From Bacteroidia bacterium (lineage in GTDB: Bacteria > Bacteroidota > Bacteroidia > JAESSM01 > NORP286): a stretch of 22,405 bases of DNA. Below the pieces are notes generated by a model. The model saw only the letters and a program-made list of their open reading frames with translations, had not been told where the DNA came from and did not search any database. Below, in pieces: positions 22,244-22,405 of this stretch. Both the position numbers and the translations under genes were made by a program. Every line of letters starts with the position of its first letter. Positions within the stretch are counted from its first letter, which is position 1. The stretch covers positions 1 through 22,405 of the forward strand of contig JAESSM010000105.1 of NCBI GenBank assembly GCA_016764115.1, written 5' to 3'.

Positions 22244-22405
22244 AAATTTATTTAGCTTTTAAGTTTGGGAGCTTTTTGCTAAATCGACTCTAATTTACAA
22301 ATATTTTATAAATTTCAACGATTTATTATACTATAATGATTCAACGCAATAATAAAATCTTATTTTAACATATCAAAGTAAAATTAAATATTTTTTACCC
22401 ATCCC
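22244..22405. other. AT-rich upstream region at the window end
   Basis: These 162 bases upstream of the last minus-strand gene carry no ORF. AATATTTG (minus strand, about 22300) is one base off the -7 consensus. Nothing else is clear. Confidence 0.4.

Noticed and set aside
1..22405. CRISPR array, tRNA, rRNA or phage/transposase gene
   Set aside because: I saw no regularly spaced direct repeats with spacers, no cloverleaf or rRNA signature and no recombinase motif on either strand.

Overview
The window is about 22.4 kb of AT-rich bacterial chromosome, very probably from a member of the Bacteroidota (Flavobacteriales/Cytophagales type; I cannot place it lower). Evidence: three or four secreted proteins with type IX secretion (T9SS) C-terminal sorting domains, SprB-type repeats, a fused E1 alpha/beta 2-oxoacid dehydrogenase, candidate TAnnTTTG -7 promoter boxes, and short interspersed palindromes typical of these genomes. 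No rRNA, tRNA, CRISPR array, transposase or phage gene was seen.

Layout. 1-627 is a gene-free region packed with inverted repeats. radA (628-2010, +) converges on the fused E1 gene (2140-4119, -), with a 95 bp palindrome between them whose tips match an element upstream of radA. A 47-residue one-TM Cys-tailed protein (4219-4362, +) and a predicted outer-membrane beta-barrel (4541-5305, +) precede lipA (5362-6243, +). Two tandem Asp-box/BNR propeller proteins of about 960 residues with T9SS tails (6262-9135, 9166-12066, +) follow lipA closely and end at a convincing intrinsic terminator (12092-12125). Next comes a NodU/CmcH-type carbamoyltransferase (12137-13960) one base from an SxtJ-like membrane protein (13962-14375), then a nine-repeat SprB-like T9SS surface protein (14481-17432), then a 52-residue DUF5989-like membrane protein (17440-17598). 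The minus strand then carries a mannose-1-phosphate guanylyltransferase (17670-18749), an M28/glutaminyl-cyclase-like lipoprotein (18874-19893), cysS (19911-21383) and a secreted protein with an Fn3-like domain and sorting tail (21461-22243).

How the parts fit. Core functions (RadA repair, E1 and the lipoate that E1's E2 partner needs, cysteinyl-tRNA) are interleaved with cell-surface functions: T9SS cargo, GDP-mannose supply for surface polysaccharide, a carbamoyltransferase with membrane partners, and a periplasmic QC-like enzyme that could form N-terminal pyroglutamate on exported proteins. The most interesting unit is the carbamoyltransferase/SxtJ/DUF5989 set, split by a large SprB-repeat protein that appears to have its own promoter. 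Its role is unknown. A second curiosity is a shared octamer repeat and a shared inverted-repeat tip around radA and manC.
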